64,000 bases of DNA. Source: Actinomyces marmotae. Its GTDB lineage: Bacteria; Actinomycetota; Actinomycetes; Actinomycetales; Actinomycetaceae. Made by a program: the position numbers and the translations under genes. The stretch covers positions 1,240,001 to 1,304,000 of the forward strand of contig NZ_CP053642.1 of assembly GCF_013177295.1 (NCBI RefSeq). Reading direction: 5' to 3'. The notes below the pieces were generated by a model. The model was not told the origin of the DNA and did not search any database. It saw nothing but the letters and a program-made list of their open reading frames with translations. Below, piece by piece: positions 55,427 through 64,000 of the stretch. Numbering within the stretch: position 1 is the first letter of the stretch; each line of letters begins with the position of its first letter.

Positions 55427-56653
55427 TCAGCGGGCCGAAGCCGGCTTCGGGGTGGCGGTGGCGGAGCTGCCGTTGCACACATCCGGGTTGGCCTGGCAGA
55501 AGGCGGTGAGTTTCTTGGTGTTCTCATCCTGCTCTTGCTTCGTCTTGGCGAAGAGCGTCTCCCCAGTGTTGAGGTCAACGGTGACGAAGTAGAGCCAGCC
55601 GCCCTCCTCCGGACTGGCGACGGCCTTGAGGGCCGCCTCGCCGGGGCTGCCGATCGGGGTCGGGGGCAGGCCCGTGTTCCGGTAGGTGTTGTAGGGGTTG
55701 GAGGCGTCGGCGACCTCTTCCTTGGAGGGCACGCCGCCGGTGCGCCCGAGCCCGTAGAGGATGGTGGAGTCCATCTCAAGCCGGCCGCCGGTCTCGGCGT
55801 CGGTCTGCGTCAGGCGGTTCTCCACGACGCGGGCGACCTTCCTGAAGTTCTTCTGGCTTCCGGCCTCCCTCTCGACGATGGAGGCCTTGATGAGGGCGTC
55901 CTCGTACGTCGCGGGATCGAAGCCCAGCTTTTGGAGGCGAGCGGCCGTGGCGGTGACCATCCTGGCGAAGACCTGCGTGACGGTCTCGCCCTCCTTGAGG
56001 TCGTACGTGCCCGGGGCGAGCCAGCCCTCGACGTTCCCCTTCGCAACCTCGGGCAGGCCGATGCCCTTGAGATCCTTGTAGGCGGCGTCAACGTCTTCCG
56101 CGCTAACCCGCATGACGCTCATGACCTTCTCCTTGACCTGGTCCTTGGTGAATCCCTCGGGGATGGTCAGGGAGTGGTCGGCTCGGGAGGCCGGGTCGAG
56201 CAGGGCGGCCACGGCGGAGGCTCCGGACATCTTCTCCTTGAGCGTGTAGGTGCCGGGCTGGATGTTGGCAGACTCCGAGTTGGCCTTGAACGCGTCGATG
56301 AAGGCCTTCGGGGACGCGACGACGTCGTTCTTGTACAGCAGATCGGCGATGATCTGGCCCGAGGCGCCTTGGGGGATCTCTACGACCACCGAGCCCTCGC
56401 CCTCACCCGGGTAGTCCGTCGCGGCGGAGTTCTGCGCGTGAACTCCGTGCAGCACCCCGTATCCCCAGTAGGCGCCCGCGCCCGCGCCGGCCACGACAAC
56501 GCTGAGGATAAGCGCGGTGAGCACACGACGGCGGAAGCGGCGCCTCTTGCGCGCCTTCTCGCGCCGGGCCTTGCCGCGCCTGGACGGTGGCTCGGCAGCC
56601 AGCGGGTCATCGGAGGTGATGCCGATCTGCTCGAAGAGGTCGTCCTGGCTCAT
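55427..56653 (-). CDS. mltG: Endolytic murein transglycosylase
   Basis: MltG cleaves nascent peptidoglycan strands and sets their length. The 408-residue protein has an Arg/Lys-rich cytoplasmic tail (residues 24-43), one membrane segment near 44-66 (LTALILSVVVAGAGAGAYWG), a LysM-like pre-domain (IPQGASGQIIADLLYKNDVV), and the YceG catalytic domain with the acid in ALIKASIVEREAG. The C-terminal Ala/Pro tail is variable. The ATG overlaps the ruvX stop (ATGA). The ruvX-mltG-aroE order is conserved in actinobacteria. Confidence 0.94.
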   Translation of the reverse strand: MSQDDLFEQIGITSDDPLAAEPPSRRGKARREKARKRRRFRRRVLTALILSVVVAGAGAGAYWGYGVLHGVHAQNSAATDYPGEGEGSVVVEIPQGASGQIIADLLYKNDVVASPKAFIDAFKANSESANIQPGTYTLKEKMSGASAVAALLDPASRADHSLTIPEGFTKDQVKEKVMSVMRVSAEDVDAAYKDLKGIGLPEVAKGNVEGWLAPGTYDLKEGETVTQVFARMVTATAARLQKLGFDPATYEDALIKASIVEREAGSQKNFRKVARVVENRLTQTDAETGGRLEMDSTILYGLGRTGGVPSKEEVADASNPYNTYRNTGLPPTPIGSPGEAALKAVASPEEGGWLYFVTVDLNTGETLFAKTKQEQDENTKKLTAFCQANPDVCNGSSATATPKPASAR

Positions 56654-57126
56654 CGCGAATCTCTCCTGGTCGGGGTGACGGTCTCACCGATCGGCGAGCC
56701 CGTGGAACGCTCGGCCTCCAGGGCCTGGTTGAGGATGACCACGGCGGCCGCCTGGTCGACGACGCCCCGGAAGTCCTTCTCATGGCGCCCACTGGCGTGG
56801 AGCGCCTGATGCGCCGACACCGTGGAGAGCCGCTCGTCGACGAGCCTGACCATCACAGGCGAGATGGCCCGCGCGAGAGCGCTCGCCCAGTCCCTCGCGT
56901 CACGCGTGGACGGGGTCCGCTTGCCCCCAAGGGAGACGGGCAAGCCCACAATAGCCTCAATGGCCCCGTGCTCGGCGACCAGTTCGGCCGCCTCATCAAT
57001 GTCGCCGCCGTAACGATCCCGCTTGAGCGTGACCACCGGAATGGCCAGGATCGCCTCGGCGTCGCACCTGGCGACCCCGATCCTGGCCTTGCCGACGTCG
57101 AACGCCAGGCGGACTCCGCTGCGCAT
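56650..57126 (-). CDS. ruvX: Holliday junction resolvase-like nuclease (YqgF/RuvX)
   Basis: RuvX/YqgF is an RNase H-fold protein linked to 16S rRNA 5' processing and possibly to recombination. The 158-residue protein starts with the first metal Asp in RLAFDVGKARIGVARCD. The middle acidic residues are in GLPVSLGGKRTPSTRDA and LVDERLSTVSAH, with the last Asp in DFRGVVDQAAAVVILNQ. It lies 14 nt after alaS and overlaps mltG by 4 nt. The placement between alaS and mltG is typical. Confidence 0.92.
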   Translation of the reverse strand: MRSGVRLAFDVGKARIGVARCDAEAILAIPVVTLKRDRYGGDIDEAAELVAEHGAIEAIVGLPVSLGGKRTPSTRDARDWASALARAISPVMVRLVDERLSTVSAHQALHASGRHEKDFRGVVDQAAAVVILNQALEAERSTGSPIGETVTPTRRDSR

Positions 57127-57140
57127 GGCTCCCCCTGGGC

Positions 57141-59855
57141 TCAGGCGCCCAGGGCCTGGGTGATGGCGGTCATCGCCTCGGGGATGGCGGCGACGTTCTG
57201 GCCACCGCCCTGGGCGAGGTCTGGCTTGCCGCCGCCTCCGCCACCGAGGGCCTTGGCGGCCGCCTTGACGAGGTCCCCCGCCCTGGCGCCGGCGTCACGG
57301 GCGGCGGCGTTGGTGGCCACAACGATGACGGGGCGCTCACCTGACACCCCGGCGGCCACGATCACCGTCGGCTCCGCCTCACCGAGGCGCTCGCGGGCGT
57401 CGAGGACGAGGGAGCGCAGGAGGTCGGCGTTGGACACCGCGCCGAGGTCGGCGGCGGCCAGGCGATAGGCGCCCACGCGCCGCGCACCGTTGATCACCTC
57501 GGCGGCCCGGGCCGCCATCGCGGCCTGCTCGGCGGCGGCCAGGCGCTTCTCGGCGTCCTTGAGGCGGCCCATGAGGGACTCGATGCGCTCGGGCAACTCC
57601 TCGGGACGCCCGCCGATCATGGTGGACAACTGGGAGACGAGCGCGTGCTCCTTGGCCTGGAATCCGTACGCACCATCCCCCACGAGGGCGTCGATGCGCC
57701 GCACGCCCGAGCCGATGGAGGACTCGCCCAGGATGGCGATGCGCCCGATGCGCCCGGTGGTGGGCACATGGGTGCCGCCGCACAGTTCGCGGTCGAAGTT
57801 GTCGCCGATGGTGACGACGCGGACCTCGGCGCCGTACTTCTCACCGAACAGGGCGATGGCGCCGGAGGCCTTGGCGTCCTCAAGGCTCATGGTCTCAGTG
57901 CGGACCAGGAGGTCCTCGGCGAGCTTCTCGTTGACGAGGGCCTCGATGTCATTGACCTGCCCGGTGGTCAGCGCCGTGTTGTGGGAGAAGTCGAAGCGCA
58001 GCCGGGAGGGCGAGTTCTCCGACCCGGCCTGCTCGGAGTCCGGGGCGACGGTGCGGCGCAGCCCGGCGTACACCATGTGGGTGGAGGTGTGGGCCCGGGC
58101 GATGGCCAGCCGCCGCTCGGCGTCGATCTCGGCGTAGGCCCTCTCCCCCACGGCGATGGTGCCCTCGGTGAGGGTGCCCCGGTGGACGAACAGGCCGCGG
58201 ATGGGGGCCTGGACGTCGCCGACCTCAACGATGCCGCCACCGGCCAGGCGGATGACGCCGTGGTCGGCGAGCTGGCCGCCCATCTCGGCGTAGAAGGGGG
58301 TGCGGTCCAGGACCACCTCGACCTGCGCCGGGGCGGTGGCCACCACCTCGGGCCGGCCGTCGAGCAGGAGACCGGCGACGGTGGCCTCGGCGGAGGCCTC
58401 GGTGTAGCCGAGGAACTCCGATCCCCCTCCCATGGAGCGCTCGATGTCCTGGAAGAGGCGGACGTCGATGTGCCCGGTCTTCTTGGCGCGGGCGTCGGCG
58501 CGGGCGCGCTCCTTCTGCTCATCCATGAGCGAGCGGAAGGCGGCCTCATCGACATCGACGCCCTGCTCGGCGGCCATTTCCAGGGTCAGGTCGATGGGGA
58601 AGCCGTAGGTGTCGTGCAACTCGAAGGCGTCCTGCCCGCTCACCAGGGGCCGCGCGCCGGCCGTGGACGCTCGCTCGCGGGCCCGTCCGACGGCGGTGTC
58701 CAGGATGGTGGTTCCGGAGGTGAGGGTGCGGCGGAAGGCTTCCTCCTCGCCGTAGGCGACCTCCGAGATGGTCCCCCAGCGCTCCTCGAGCTCGGGGTAG
58801 GACAGCCTCATGACGTCCTTGGAGGCCGTCAGGAGGGTGGGCAGGGAGGCCTCGTCGACGCCGAGCAGGCGCATGGAGCGCACGGCGCGGCGGATGAGCC
58901 GGCGCAGGACATAACCACGGCCGTCGTTGCCGGGGCGCACGCCATCGCCGATGAGCATGAGGGCGCTGCGGACGTGGTCGGCCACAACACGCATGCGCAC
59001 GTCGTCCAGGTAGGCCGCCCCGGCCTCCGGGCCGGCGGCTCCCCGGCCGTAAGCGCGCCCGCTCATCGCCTCAGCGGCGGCGATGACGGGGTAGACCTCG
59101 TCGATCTCGTACATGTTGGGCTTGTCCTGGAGGAGGAAGGCGATGCGCTCCAGCCCGGCGCCGGTGTCGATGGCGGTGGAGTCGAGCTCGCCGACAAGCT
59201 CGAAGTCATGACCCTCGCCCTCCCCACGGACGAACTCGTCGAAGACGAGGTTCCAGATCTCCAGGAAGCGGTCGCCGGCGGTGTCCGCCTCGGGGCCGCC
59301 GTCGGGGCCGTAGGCCGGGCCGCGGTCGTAGTGGATCTCGCAGCAGGCGCCGGCGGGGCCGGGCTGGCCCGTGGACCAGGAGATCTCCGCGAAGGGGAGC
59401 TTCTGCACATGGAGGGGGTCAACGCCGATGGTCTTGGTGAGGTAATCCCAGGAGACCTCGTCCTTCTCCCAGATGGTCATCCACAGGCGGTCGCCGTCCA
59501 GGCCGTACCCCCCGGCGCTCGTAGGCGTGGTCAACAGCTCCCAGGCGTACTGGATCGCCCCCTCCTTGAAGTAGTCGCCGAAGGAGAAGTTGCCGTTCAT
59601 CTGGAAGAACGTGCCGTGGCGAGTGGTTCGGCCGACGTTGTCGATGTCGTTGGTGCGGATGCACTTCTGCACGCTGGCGGCCCTGGGCCAGGGCGCCGGC
59701 TCGGTGCCCAGGATGTAGGGGATGAAGGGGACCATGCCCGCCACGGTGAACAGGATGGACGGGTCGGGCGAGATGAGGGGCACCGACGGCCGGATCTCGT
59801 GATCCTTGGAGGCGAAGAAGTCGAGCCAGCGGGAGCGGATCTCGGAGGTGCGCAT
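57141..59855 (-). CDS. alaS: Alanyl-tRNA synthetase
   Basis: AlaRS charges tRNA-Ala and edits Ser and Gly. The 904-residue protein is full length: the class II core from RSRWLDFFASKDHEIRPSVP, the motif 2 stretch with NDIDNVGRTTRHGTFFQMNG, the editing domain with zinc ligands HTSTH (near 600) and CGGTHV (near 695), and a C-terminal DHHA1 domain ending [21 protein letters not shown] stands upstream of the ATG. It is followed by ruvX and mltG, and lies 217 nt after rpsD; that gap contains the rpsD terminator. Confidence 0.97.
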   Translation of the reverse strand: MRTSEIRSRWLDFFASKDHEIRPSVPLISPDPSILFTVAGMVPFIPYILGTEPAPWPRAASVQKCIRTNDIDNVGRTTRHGTFFQMNGNFSFGDYFKEGAIQYAWELLTTPTSAGGYGLDGDRLWMTIWEKDEVSWDYLTKTIGVDPLHVQKLPFAEISWSTGQPGPAGACCEIHYDRGPAYGPDGGPEADTAGDRFLEIWNLVFDEFVRGEGEGHDFELVGELDSTAIDTGAGLERIAFLLQDKPNMYEIDEVYPVIAAAEAMSGRAYGRGAAGPEAGAAYLDDVRMRVVADHVRSALMLIGDGVRPGNDGRGYVLRRLIRRAVRSMRLLGVDEASLPTLLTASKDVMRLSYPELEERWGTISEVAYGEEEAFRRTLTSGTTILDTAVGRARERASTAGARPLVSGQDAFELHDTYGFPIDLTLEMAAEQGVDVDEAAFRSLMDEQKERARADARAKKTGHIDVRLFQDIERSMGGGSEFLGYTEASAEATVAGLLLDGRPEVVATAPAQVEVVLDRTPFYAEMGGQLADHGVIRLAGGGIVEVGDVQAPIRGLFVHRGTLTEGTIAVGERAYAEIDAERRLAIARAHTSTHMVYAGLRRTVAPDSEQAGSENSPSRLRFDFSHNTALTTGQVNDIEALVNEKLAEDLLVRTETMSLEDAKASGAIALFGEKYGAEVRVVTIGDNFDRELCGGTHVPTTGRIGRIAILGESSIGSGVRRIDALVGDGAYGFQAKEHALVSQLSTMIGGRPEELPERIESLMGRLKDAEKRLAAAEQAAMAARAAEVINGARRVGAYRLAAADLGAVSNADLLRSLVLDARERLGEAEPTVIVAAGVSGERPVIVVATNAAARDAGARAGDLVKAAAKALGGGGGGKPDLAQGGGQNVAAIPEAMTAITQALGA

Positions 59856-60002
59856 AGGGGTCCTCGTGCTCGGGGGTGATCGGTGCCCCCGCGGGTAGGT
59901 GGAGCGGGGACGTGGTTGGTTCCGGCCTGACCGGCCCGGGCCCTTCGGCCGAGGGCGGTCGGAGGACCGGGTTGTGCCCAGGAGCGAGCCTACCCCTGGA
60001 AC

Positions 60003-60044
60003 GCGGGGTGCCCCGCACCGGCAGTCCGGCGCGGGGCACCCCGC
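60003..60044 (-). terminator. Terminator after rpsD
   Basis: GCGGGGTGCCCCGC and GCGGGGCACCCCGC form a 14-bp perfect stem. The 14-nt loop contains a further CCGG/CCGG pairing. It begins 28 nt past the rpsD stop and stands before alaS. Each arm is nearly self-complementary. Confidence 0.7.
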
Positions 60045-60072
60045 ACTGGGCGGGCCAGCGGGCCCGATCGGC

Positions 60073-60696
60073 TCAGCGGGAGTAGTACTCGACGACCATC
60101 TGAACGTCGCAGGTCACCGGGACCTCGTCACGCTTGGGGCGGCGCACCAGGGTGGCGGAGAGCTTCTCGAGGTCCACCTTGAGGTACTCCGGGACAGTCG
60201 GGAGGACGTCACGGTGCACGCCGGCGGCGGCGGCCTGGAAGGGCACCATGACCTGGGAGCGGCTGCGGACCTGGATGGTCTGGCCGGGGCGCACGCGGTA
60301 GGAGGGCCGGTCCACGACCTTGCCGTCGACGACGATGTGGCGGTGCACGACGGCCTGGCGGGCCTGGGCGATCGTGCGGGCGATGCCGGCGCGCAGGACG
60401 AGGGCGTCCAGGCGCATCTCGAGCAACTCGACGAGCGACTCACCGGTCAGGCCCTTCTCGCGGCGTGCCTCCTCGAAGACGCGCTGGAGCTGGGCCTCGC
60501 GGATGCCGTACTGGGCGCGCAGGCGCTGCTTCTCCTTGAGGCGGACGGCATAGTCGGACTCGGTGCGGCGACGGGCGCGGCCGTGCTCGCCGGGGCCGTA
60601 GGGGCGCTTCTCGAAGTAGCGCACGGCCTTGGGGGTCAGCGGGATACCGAGGGCGCGCGAGAGGCGCACCTGGCGGCGGGAGCGGGAGGAGCTCAT
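60073..60696 (-). CDS. rpsD: 30S ribosomal protein S4
   Basis: S4 is a primary 16S rRNA binder and helps control translation. The 207-residue protein starts MSSSRSRRQVRLSRALGIPL and has the S4 RNA-binding domain in RLDALVLRAGIARTIAQARQ. It lacks the N-terminal cysteine cluster of zinc-binding S4, so it is the zinc-free form. GAAGAAGAG stands before the ATG at 60696. It is placed apart from the ribosomal operons, between rarA-TauE and alaS, as is common in actinobacteria. A TACCGT about 105 nt upstream may be its -10. Confidence 0.95.
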   Translation of the reverse strand: MSSSRSRRQVRLSRALGIPLTPKAVRYFEKRPYGPGEHGRARRRTESDYAVRLKEKQRLRAQYGIREAQLQRVFEEARREKGLTGESLVELLEMRLDALVLRAGIARTIAQARQAVVHRHIVVDGKVVDRPSYRVRPGQTIQVRSRSQVMVPFQAAAAGVHRDVLPTVPEYLKVDLEKLSATLVRRPKRDEVPVTCDVQMVVEYYSR

Positions 60697-60847
60697 GCTC
60701 GTCTCTTCTTCCTGTCGGAGTGATCGCACGCCACGGGCGGGTGCTCGTGGCGCGGGGTCAGCCACGTGAGCGGGCCAGGACCCCAGGGGTTGCCGCGCAC
60801 GGTACGCGCCCGCGCGACGGCGACCCAGGAACACTAGCGGTTGGCGC

Positions 60848-60863
60848 TCGCCGCGGCGAGCCA
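60848..60863. terminator. 16-bp palindrome between the TauE gene and rpsD
   Basis: GCTCGCCGCGGCGAGC is perfectly self-complementary, 25 nt past the stop of the TauE/SafE gene. A second short repeat (ACCGG/CCGGT) lies between them. It may be a terminator or an operator for rpsD. Confidence 0.4.
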
Positions 60864-60887
60864 TGACCGGCCCGTGTGACCGGTTCC

Positions 60888-61718
60888 TCAGGCCCCGCCG
60901 CGCTCCTGGCCCCCGGCGCGGTCCGCCTGCCGGCGCAGGCGCTCCTTGAACAGCATGGTGAGCATGACGCACACGAGGAAGATGTTGAACAGGACGGTTC
61001 CGGCCGTGGGGCTCAGGGCGGCGGCCGCCCGGGCGCCCAGGGGTGCGGACACGACGGCTGCCGCGCCGACGAGCAGGCCCACGCGCAGGTCCACCACGGA
61101 GTGACGCAGGTTCGACCAGGTGCCGACCATCGCGGTGGGGATCATGATGAGCAGGGAGGTTCCGCGGGCCAGGAGGTCGCCGACGCCGACGACGAGCTGC
61201 AAGCCGGGCACGATGACACCGCCGCCTCCTACGCCGACCAGGCCGGCCAGGATCCCCGCCACCAGCCCGACGGCGACCAGGCCGATGGCGCCCACCGGGT
61301 CGAGGACGAGCGCGGCCTCGCGCACGGGAGAGCGCAACTGCTGGGAGATGATGACGCTGAGGGTGAATCCGACGAAGACCCACGGCAGGACCGCGCGGGG
61401 CAGGCGCCGCAGCAGCCATGTCCCCAGTCGCGCCCCGGCCAGGGAACCCACGCTCACGATGGCGAAGGCCTCAAGGGAGACCTGGCCGCGCTGGGCGTAG
61501 GAGACAGTGCCGACGGCGGCGGTGACGACGATGGCGGCCAGTGAGGTGGCGGCCGCGCGACGCTGGTCCATGCGCAGGACACTCATGAGCGCGGGCACGA
61601 TGACGAGGCCACCGCCGACGCCGAACAGGCCGGCGAGGAACCCGGACGCCAGGCCCGTGGCGAGCACGAGCAGCGCGACGCGCGCGGGCGGGCGGGCGGC
61701 GGGCACGCGGGCGCTCAT
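60888..61718 (-). CDS. TauE/SafE-family membrane permease
   Basis: A 276-residue membrane protein with about eight segments and the two internal glycine-rich repeats of the family: [19 protein letters not shown] and [18 protein letters not shown]. Members export sulfite, sulfoacetate or related anions; the substrate here is unknown. The ATG overlaps the rarA stop by 4 nt (ATGA), so expression is coupled to the recombination factor, which is common in related genomes although the link is not understood. Confidence 0.85.
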   Translation of the reverse strand: MSARVPAARPPARVALLVLATGLASGFLAGLFGVGGGLVIVPALMSVLRMDQRRAAATSLAAIVVTAAVGTVSYAQRGQVSLEAFAIVSVGSLAGARLGTWLLRRLPRAVLPWVFVGFTLSVIISQQLRSPVREAALVLDPVGAIGLVAVGLVAGILAGLVGVGGGGVIVPGLQLVVGVGDLLARGTSLLIMIPTAMVGTWSNLRHSVVDLRVGLLVGAAAVVSAPLGARAAAALSPTAGTVLFNIFLVCVMLTMLFKERLRRQADRAGGQERGGA

Positions 61719-63109
61719 CGGCCAGGCCCGTCGTCGCCGAGGATGCGGCGCACGGCCTCAAGGCGGGTCGCGATCTGCTTCTCGAAGCCGTTGCCCGTGG
61801 GCTCGTAGTAGCGCCTCCCGTCGAGATCGTCAGGCAGGTACTTCTGGGCGACGACGGCGTGCGGGAAGTCGTGGGGGTAGCGGTAGCCCTCGCCGTGCCC
61901 GAGCCCGGAGGCGCCCGCGTAGTGCGCGTCGCGCAAGTGGGCGGGCACGGCGCCGCCCTTGCCGGCGCGCACGTCCGCGATGGCGGAGTCGATGGCGGTG
62001 ATGACCGCGTTGGACTTCGGCGCGGTGGCCACGGCGAGCGCCGCCTCGGCGAGGACGATGCGGGCCTCGGGCATCCCGATCATGGCGACCGCCTGCTGCG
62101 CCGCCACCGCGGTAGCCAGGACCCCGGGATCGGCCAGCCCGACGTCCTCCGCCGCGTGGATGACGATGCGCCGGGCGATGAAGCGCGGGTCTTCCCCCGC
62201 GGCGATCATGCGGGCCAGGTAGTGCAGGGCGGCGTCGGGATCCGATCCGCGCATGGACTTGATGAAGGCGCTGGTCACGTCGTAGTGCTGGTCGCCGGCG
62301 CGGTCGTAGCGCACGGCGGCGATGTCGGCGGCGCGCTCAACGTCGGCCAGCCCCACCACCGGCGGCCCACCATCCTCGGGGGCGCCGGCGCCCGGCGGCC
62401 GGGCCGCGAGGACGGCGCCGGCGGCCGCCTCAAGCACGGTGAGCGACTTGCGCGCATCCGATCCGGCCATGCGCACGATCTGCTCCCGCGCGTCGTCGTC
62501 GAGCGCCACCGCCCCCGCGAGCCCCCGCTCATCGGTGACCGCCCGGGACACCAGGGCGCGGATGTCCTGGGGCCCGAGCGGGTGGAGGGTCAGCAGCAGC
62601 GACCGGGACAGCAGCGGTGAGACCACGGAGAACGAGGGATTCTCGGTAGTGGCCGCCACGAGGGTCACCCATCGGTTCTCCACGCTGGGCAGCAGGGCGT
62701 CCTGCTGGGACTTGGAGAAGCGGTGGACCTCGTCGATGAAGAGCACCGTCTCCTCCCCCGAGGCCGCCAGGCGCCTCCTGGCATCGGCGACCACGGCGCG
62801 CACGTCCTTGACCCCGGCGGTGACCGCGGAGAGCTCGACGAAGCGCCGGCCAGAGCCGCGCGCCACGAGGTAGGCGAGCGTGGTCTTGCCCGTTCCCGGG
62901 GGGCCCCAGAGGATGATGCTCGACACGCCCGCGCCACCTGAGCCACCGGCCGGCTCGACGAGCCGGCGCAGCGGGGAGCCCGGACCGAGCAAGTGCCCCT
63001 GGCCCAAAACCTCGTTGAGATCGCGCGGCCTCATGCGCACGGCGAGCGGCGCGCGCGCGTCGGAGGGCAGGCCCGCCTCATCGGTGCCGGCAGCGTCGAA
63101 CAGGTCCAC
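61715..63109 (-). CDS. rarA: Replication-associated recombination protein A (AAA+ ATPase)
   Basis: RarA/MgsA acts at stalled replication forks. The 464-residue protein has Walker [10 protein letters not shown] (Lys75), Walker [17 protein letters not shown], sensor 1 [10 protein letters not shown], sensor 2 in [13 protein letters not shown], and the C-terminal tetramer region with [20 protein letters not shown] and AEDVGLADP. The GTG start follows a TAGGGT -10 by 6 nt, so it is likely leaderless. It is divergent from the MMPL gene, 73 bp away, and followed by the coupled TauE/SafE gene. Confidence 0.94.
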   Translation of the reverse strand: MDLFDAAGTDEAGLPSDARAPLAVRMRPRDLNEVLGQGHLLGPGSPLRRLVEPAGGSGGAGVSSIILWGPPGTGKTTLAYLVARGSGRRFVELSAVTAGVKDVRAVVADARRRLAASGEETVLFIDEVHRFSKSQQDALLPSVENRWVTLVAATTENPSFSVVSPLLSRSLLLTLHPLGPQDIRALVSRAVTDERGLAGAVALDDDAREQIVRMAGSDARKSLTVLEAAAGAVLAARPPGAGAPEDGGPPVVGLADVERAADIAAVRYDRAGDQHYDVTSAFIKSMRGSDPDAALHYLARMIAAGEDPRFIARRIVIHAAEDVGLADPGVLATAVAAQQAVAMIGMPEARIVLAEAALAVATAPKSNAVITAIDSAIADVRAGKGGAVPAHLRDAHYAGASGLGHGEGYRYPHDFPHAVVAQKYLPDDLDGRRYYEPTGNGFEKQIATRLEAVRRILGDDGPGR

Positions 63110-63115
63110 GGGGTG

Positions 63116-63121
63116 ACCCTA
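63116..63121 (-). promoter_or_regulatory. -10 hexamer TAGGGT of rarA (leaderless)
   Basis: TAGGGT followed by CACCCC and the GTG start: a 6-nt gap and no ribosome binding site. Confidence 0.55.
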
Positions 63122-63157
63122 TCCTCATCCGGGCCCCGCCCCCGGGCGCGCGAGCCG

Positions 63158-63173
63158 GTTCCATCGGTGGAAC
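63158..63173. promoter_or_regulatory. Inverted repeat GTTCCA-N4-TGGAAC in the rarA/MMPL intergenic region
   Basis: Perfect 6-bp arms with a TCGG spacer, ending 9 nt before the MMPL ATG and overlapping an AACAAT that could be its -10. A repressor bound here would block MMPL transcription. Confidence 0.5.
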
Positions 63174-63182
63174 AATGCCGCC

Positions 63183-64000
63183 ATGCTCTCCTGGCTCGCC
63201 CGCCGCATAGTCAAGGACGCCTGGTTCGTCGTCGCGACCTGGGCCGTCATCGCCTTCGTGCTGCTCACCCCCGCGCTCGGCGGTGCCGGCATCGATGGGC
63301 TCTTCAACCGCCTCGGACCCACCAAGACCTCCATCGACGGTTCCCAGAGCGCTCAGGGCCAGTCCATCTACTCCGCGCTCCAGGGCGACGGGGTGGCGGT
63401 CACCCTGCAGGTGAGGGGCCTCGACCTCGACACCCAGATCGACGCGGTCGCGGCCGCCCTGGCACCGGTCCACGCCGACCTCAACGACCTCGTCGGCGAA
63501 GTGAACGTGGCCGACCCGTTCGTCGTGCCGGACCCCCTGGGGAACAAGGGGGTCCAGGCCTTCATCGCCCAGGACCACAGTGGCTTCCTGATGTTCGTGA
63601 CCGTCAACCCCAACGGCCGCGAGATCGCCTCCCCCGATGACACCGCCTACGCCCGCAAGCTCCAGCGCGATGTCCAGCGCGTCACGGACCGTCTGCGCCG
63701 CGTGCCCGACGACCTGCGCCAGATCGCGCCGGGGGTCAGCGGCATCGTCACCACGGACGCCCTCGTGTCGGAGGCGGTCAACGACCAGGCCGCGGCCGAT
63801 CTCGCGCGCGGGGAGGCCCTCGCCCTACCCGCGGCGCTCATCCTCATGGTCCTGGTCTTCGGGGGCTTCCTCGTGGCGGGCATGCCGCTGCTCGGCGGGA
63901 TCACCTCGATCGTCTCGAGCCTGGGCGTGCTCTGGCTCGCGAGCCTCATGGTGGATCTGGGAGGGCTGGAGGTCACGGTCATCACGATGATCGGCCTGGG
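63183..64000 (+). CDS. MMPL-family transporter (3' end cut by window edge)
   Basis: The first 272 codons of a large RND/MMPL exporter. One membrane segment lies at about 12-32 (DAWFVVATWAVIAFVLLTPA). A large outer domain follows, typical of the family (PTKTSIDGSQSAQGQSIYSA, with the GVAVTLQVRG strand), and a second membrane bundle begins near residue 215 (LALPAALILMVLVFGGFLVA). MMPL proteins export lipids, siderophores or drugs; the substrate cannot be told. It starts at ATG 63183 with no Shine-Dalgarno sequence; an AACAAT 6 nt before suggests a leaderless mRNA. An inverted repeat overlaps this promoter. Confidence 0.85.
   Translation, partial: MLSWLARRIVKDAWFVVATWAVIAFVLLTPALGGAGIDGLFNRLGPTKTSIDGSQSAQGQSIYSALQGDGVAVTLQVRGLDLDTQIDAVAAALAPVHADLNDLVGEVNVADPFVVPDPLGNKGVQAFIAQDHSGFLMFVTVNPNGREIASPDDTAYARKLQRDVQRVTDRLRRVPDDLRQIAPGVSGIVTTDALVSEAVNDQAAADLARGEALALPAALILMVLVFGGFLVAGMPLLGGITSIVSSLGVLWLASLMVDLGGLEVTVITMIGL

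Noticed and set aside
60697..61419. Long upstream extension of rpsD
   Set aside because: It is a shadow of the TauE/SafE gene; S4 homologues start at MSSSRSRRQVRLSR or equivalent, where a purine-rich ribosome binding site is present.

Overview
The window is about 72% GC and densely coded, with ATGA/GTGA gene overlaps, many GTG starts and several promoters that appear leaderless. A single-chain type I fatty acid synthase, an actinobacterial integration host factor (mIHF), a PafB/C-type WYL regulator and an AroK-AroB fusion point to the Actinomycetota. Together with the gene order they suggest Actinomyces or a close relative; the genus is inference, not read directly from the sequence.

Layout. 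Positions 1-3311 hold a cut-off WYL regulator divergent from a DUF3866 gene, then hisE-hisG. Positions 3354-5612 (minus strand) hold an FMN riboswitch followed by a permease and a binding lipoprotein of a probable riboflavin ABC importer. Next come an EamA transporter (plus), pncA, acpS and a sodium/solute symporter. Positions 9600-22705 (minus) are a lipid-synthesis operon: biotin carboxylase/BCCP subunit, carboxyltransferase subunit, and the 3156-residue FAS, closed by a 21-bp stem terminator.

Positions 22.7-26.4 kb are the accessory part. They contain a frameshifted ORF, a relic of the rpe locus lacking most of the gene, a lower-GC ABC exporter with a small membrane protein, and a broken transposase N-terminus just before the intact rpe.

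From 26.4 to 63.1 kb nearly all genes are on the minus strand in the conserved actinobacterial housekeeping order. Listed from the right they are rarA, a TauE/SafE permease, rpsD, alaS, ruvX, mltG, aroE, aroC, aroK-aroB, a kinase-like paralogue, a PaiB-like gene, efp, nusB, an SDR gene, pyrR-pyrB-pyrC-carA-carB-pyrF, mihF, gmk, a rhodanese lipoprotein, rpoZ, coaBC, metK, priA, an excalibur lipoprotein, a HAD hydrolase, fmt, rsmB and rpe. An MMPL transporter on the plus strand is cut by the right edge.

How the genes work together. The acyl-CoA carboxylase pair supplies malonyl-CoA to the FAS, and AcpS presumably adds the phosphopantetheine arm. The pyr cluster makes UMP under a PyrR-binding loop placed just before the pyrR ribosome binding site. 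The aro cluster covers shikimate to chorismate plus dehydroquinate synthase. Most of the window is core genome; the unusual signals are the rpe duplication around the ABC cassette, a six-unit 19-bp iteron array at 30.73-30.85 kb, a P-loop-defective shikimate kinase paralogue, and alternative hairpins downstream of mihF. No rRNA, tRNA or CRISPR array was seen.
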